Below are positions 62,434-64,000 of a DNA stretch of 64,000 nt, piece by piece. The notes under the pieces were generated by a model. The model saw only the letters and a program-made list of their open reading frames with translations, ran no database searches and was not told the DNA's origin. This DNA comes from Bombyx mori. Lineage: Eukaryota > Arthropoda > Insecta > Lepidoptera > Bombycidae. Both the position numbers and the translations under genes were made by a program. Position 1 is the first letter of the stretch; each line of letters opens with the position of its first letter. The DNA lies in NCBI RefSeq assembly GCF_030269925.1, contig NC_085121.1:16199501-16263500 (forward strand), in the 5' to 3' direction.

Positions 62434-64000
62434 CTACTCCAAGGGAAGAGGACATATTTTAACCACGGGTCGTTTATAAAGGGAATTTCCCATTTTAATG
62501 GTTACAACTCGTGTGATATTGTCCGAGCCGGGATGAAGTTCGTGGATGCGCGCCAACCTCCATTGCAACGGCGGCAAGCGGTCGTCGCATACCACCACAA
62601 CAGTGCCTTCACGAAGGGCGACGCCCTTGTCCTGAAGCCACTTGTTACTTTGCTGAAGTTCGTGGAGATATTCTTTGCTCCATCTCTTCCAAAAGTGCTG
62701 GATGGATTGTTGAATCCAGCGCCAGCGAGTGAGACGATTCGGTGACTCATCTATCAATGATACGTCAGGCAGAGCTGTCATGGGCTCTCCGATTAAAAAA
62801 TGGGAAGGTGTTAATGAAAGGGGATCCGAAGCATCTGAACTTAAAACGCAAAGTGGACGCGAATTTAAGATCGCTTCGACCTGACACAAGAACGTATGCA
62901 TCTCGTCGTACGTTTGGATGCGATTACCTACAACGCGATGAAGATGGTGTTTAAAACTACGAACACCAGACTCATGTAGTCCTCCGAAATGGCTCGCGTA
63001 TGGAGGTTGAAAGTGCCACGTAATTCCCTGTTGAAGGGTTTGTTGGTTAAGTGCGCTTTGCACAGATTCCCTTCGTAAAAACTCGTAAAGGTCTTGAAGA
63101 TAGTGGTCACACCCGACAAAGTTCTTTCCACAGTCTGAATAAATATCGGTGCATAAACCACGACGGGACGTGAAACGTCGCAGGGCTGCTATAAAGGCTT
63201 CTGTGGAAAGCTCTGAAACTAATTCGAGGTGTATCGCTTTAATGCTCATACACACGAAAACCGACACGTAACATTTTATAATTTTTGCATTACGCACCTT
63301 ATTGGCGCGCACGTAAAATGGACCAGCAAAATCTACCGCGGTCTTTAGAAACGGTCGCGCGGGGCGAACACGAACTGCTGGGAGTGGTCCCATGCGCGGT
63401 TGATTGTGCGTCGGGCGCGCGCGGAAGCACTGCACGCAGCGATGTATGCGCTGCCGCACGATGTTACGGCTTGACAAAATCCAATAGCGTTGTAAAAGCG
63501 CGTAGCGAACGGACTGCGGTCCGGCATGTAAATTACATAAGTGTGCATCGTCAATAATAAGATTAGTTAAAGGGTGTTTTTTAGGTAGAATTAATTGATG
63601 TTTGGCTTCAAATTGTAAAAGCGATTTATGGATTCGACCACCAACTTTAAGTAACTCGTCCGTATCATCCAAGTATGGCGTTAAACGACGCAAATTCGTT
63701 GATGGTAATTTACCCACTCGGATATTGATTATGTCTTCGCTAAACACGGATTGCTGCGTAATTCGAATGAGCCGAATTAATGCGAAATTATATTCTGTCA
63801 CGGTAATGTACCTTGAAAACGATTGTTGTGTTTTTTTACATTTGTTGAAAAACCGAAAGATGAGTGCGGTGACACGAACAAGTTTTCCAAGCGACGAAAA
63901 TCGCGTAATAAAATCAACATCCTGTATAGGCGGCGCCGTTGACGCGCTGGAACACACCGATACGTTGCGTTTTTCTTCGCACGTGTCTCTTACGGGATTT
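62434..64000 (-). CDS. BEL/Pao pol, integrase and C-terminal region (partial)
   Basis: Open from the window edge to the stop at 62434; the true start lies outside. Visible: the integrase zinc region with NLHAGPQSVRYALLQRYWIL and RCVQCFRARP, the core with VDFAGPFYVR, IYSDCGKNFVG and SHFGGLHESGVRSFKHHL giving the DDE set, then VEAILNSRPLCVLSSD and the C-terminal HFWKRWSKEYLHELQQSNKW with RRPVVK-like ending KRPVVKICPLPLE. No stops or shifts in 520 codons. It is clearly a different lineage from the element at 21731, with low identity outside motifs. Confidence 0.92.
   Translation of the reverse strand, partial: NPVRDTCEEKRNVSVCSSASTAPPIQDVDFITRFSSLGKLVRVTALIFRFFNKCKKTQQSFSRYITVTEYNFALIRLIRITQQSVFSEDIINIRVGKLPSTNLRRLTPYLDDTDELLKVGGRIHKSLLQFEAKHQLILPKKHPLTNLIIDDAHLCNLHAGPQSVRYALLQRYWILSSRNIVRQRIHRCVQCFRARPTHNQPRMGPLPAVRVRPARPFLKTAVDFAGPFYVRANKVRNAKIIKCYVSVFVCMSIKAIHLELVSELSTEAFIAALRRFTSRRGLCTDIYSDCGKNFVGCDHYLQDLYEFLRRESVQSALNQQTLQQGITWHFQPPYASHFGGLHESGVRSFKHHLHRVVGNRIQTYDEMHTFLCQVEAILNSRPLCVLSSDASDPLSLTPSHFLIGEPMTALPDVSLIDESPNRLTRWRWIQQSIQHFWKRWSKEYLHELQQSNKWLQDKGVALREGTVVVVCDDRLPPLQWRLARIHELHPGSDNITRVVTIKMGNSLYKRPVVKICPLPLE

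Overview
The window looks like lepidopteran nuclear DNA, most likely from a silkmoth (Bombyx). It holds about fifteen copies of a Bm1-type SINE, SINEs with a tRNA-like head joined to a Bm1-like body, three Helitron types ending in CTAG, BEL/Pao, gypsy, I-, R1-, RTE- and Jockey/CR1-like retrotransposons, and mariner transposons with DD37D and DD34D signatures. There is no prokaryotic organisation. Four host genes are supported, all on the minus strand and all with introns: two related cytochrome P450s and two related small secreted glycine-rich proteins. The species call rests on remembered repeat families and was not searched.

Layout. 0-4 kb: P450 gene 1 (exons 2316-3621 and 179-339). 4-9 kb: a Helitron, a Bm1 SINE, an internally deleted BEL/Pao element with matching LTRs, and a second Helitron. 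9-11.2 kb: a 5'-truncated R1-like LINE. 12.2-13.5 kb: a DD37D mariner. 14-21.7 kb: a patchwork of LINE ends, SINEs and a third Helitron. 21.7-28.1 kb: an apparently intact BEL/Pao element with one 1756-codon ORF and matching LTRs. 28.6-35.8 kb: a duplicated unit of about 385 bp, one copy split by a Harbinger-like element and the other by a full-length I-type LINE with two intact ORFs. 36.3-39.7 kb: P450 gene 2, with a second DD37D mariner about 170 bp upstream of its start codon. 42-45 kb: SINEs and a small RTE insertion with a 17-bp target duplication. 45.8-52.5 kb: the two glycine-rich genes in tandem, separated by a Jockey-type LINE. 53-59.4 kb: decayed LINEs, one RTE copy split by a DD34D mariner. 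59.4-62 kb: AT-rich DNA, then a gypsy-type LTR, a tRNA-Pro primer site and a gag start. 61.8 kb to the end: the 3' part of a further BEL/Pao element running out of the window.

The host genes form two tandem pairs. The P450s share length, motifs and a phase-1 intron inside the haem-binding codon series; their short last exons lie about 2 kb downstream, behind introns filled with SINEs and LINEs. The glycine-rich genes share a four-codon first exon, an intron splitting the signal peptide and a phase-1 second intron, the architecture common in insect cuticular and secreted-protein genes. Almost everything else is transposable-element sequence, often nested, so insertion order can be read at several points from target-site duplications and empty sites.
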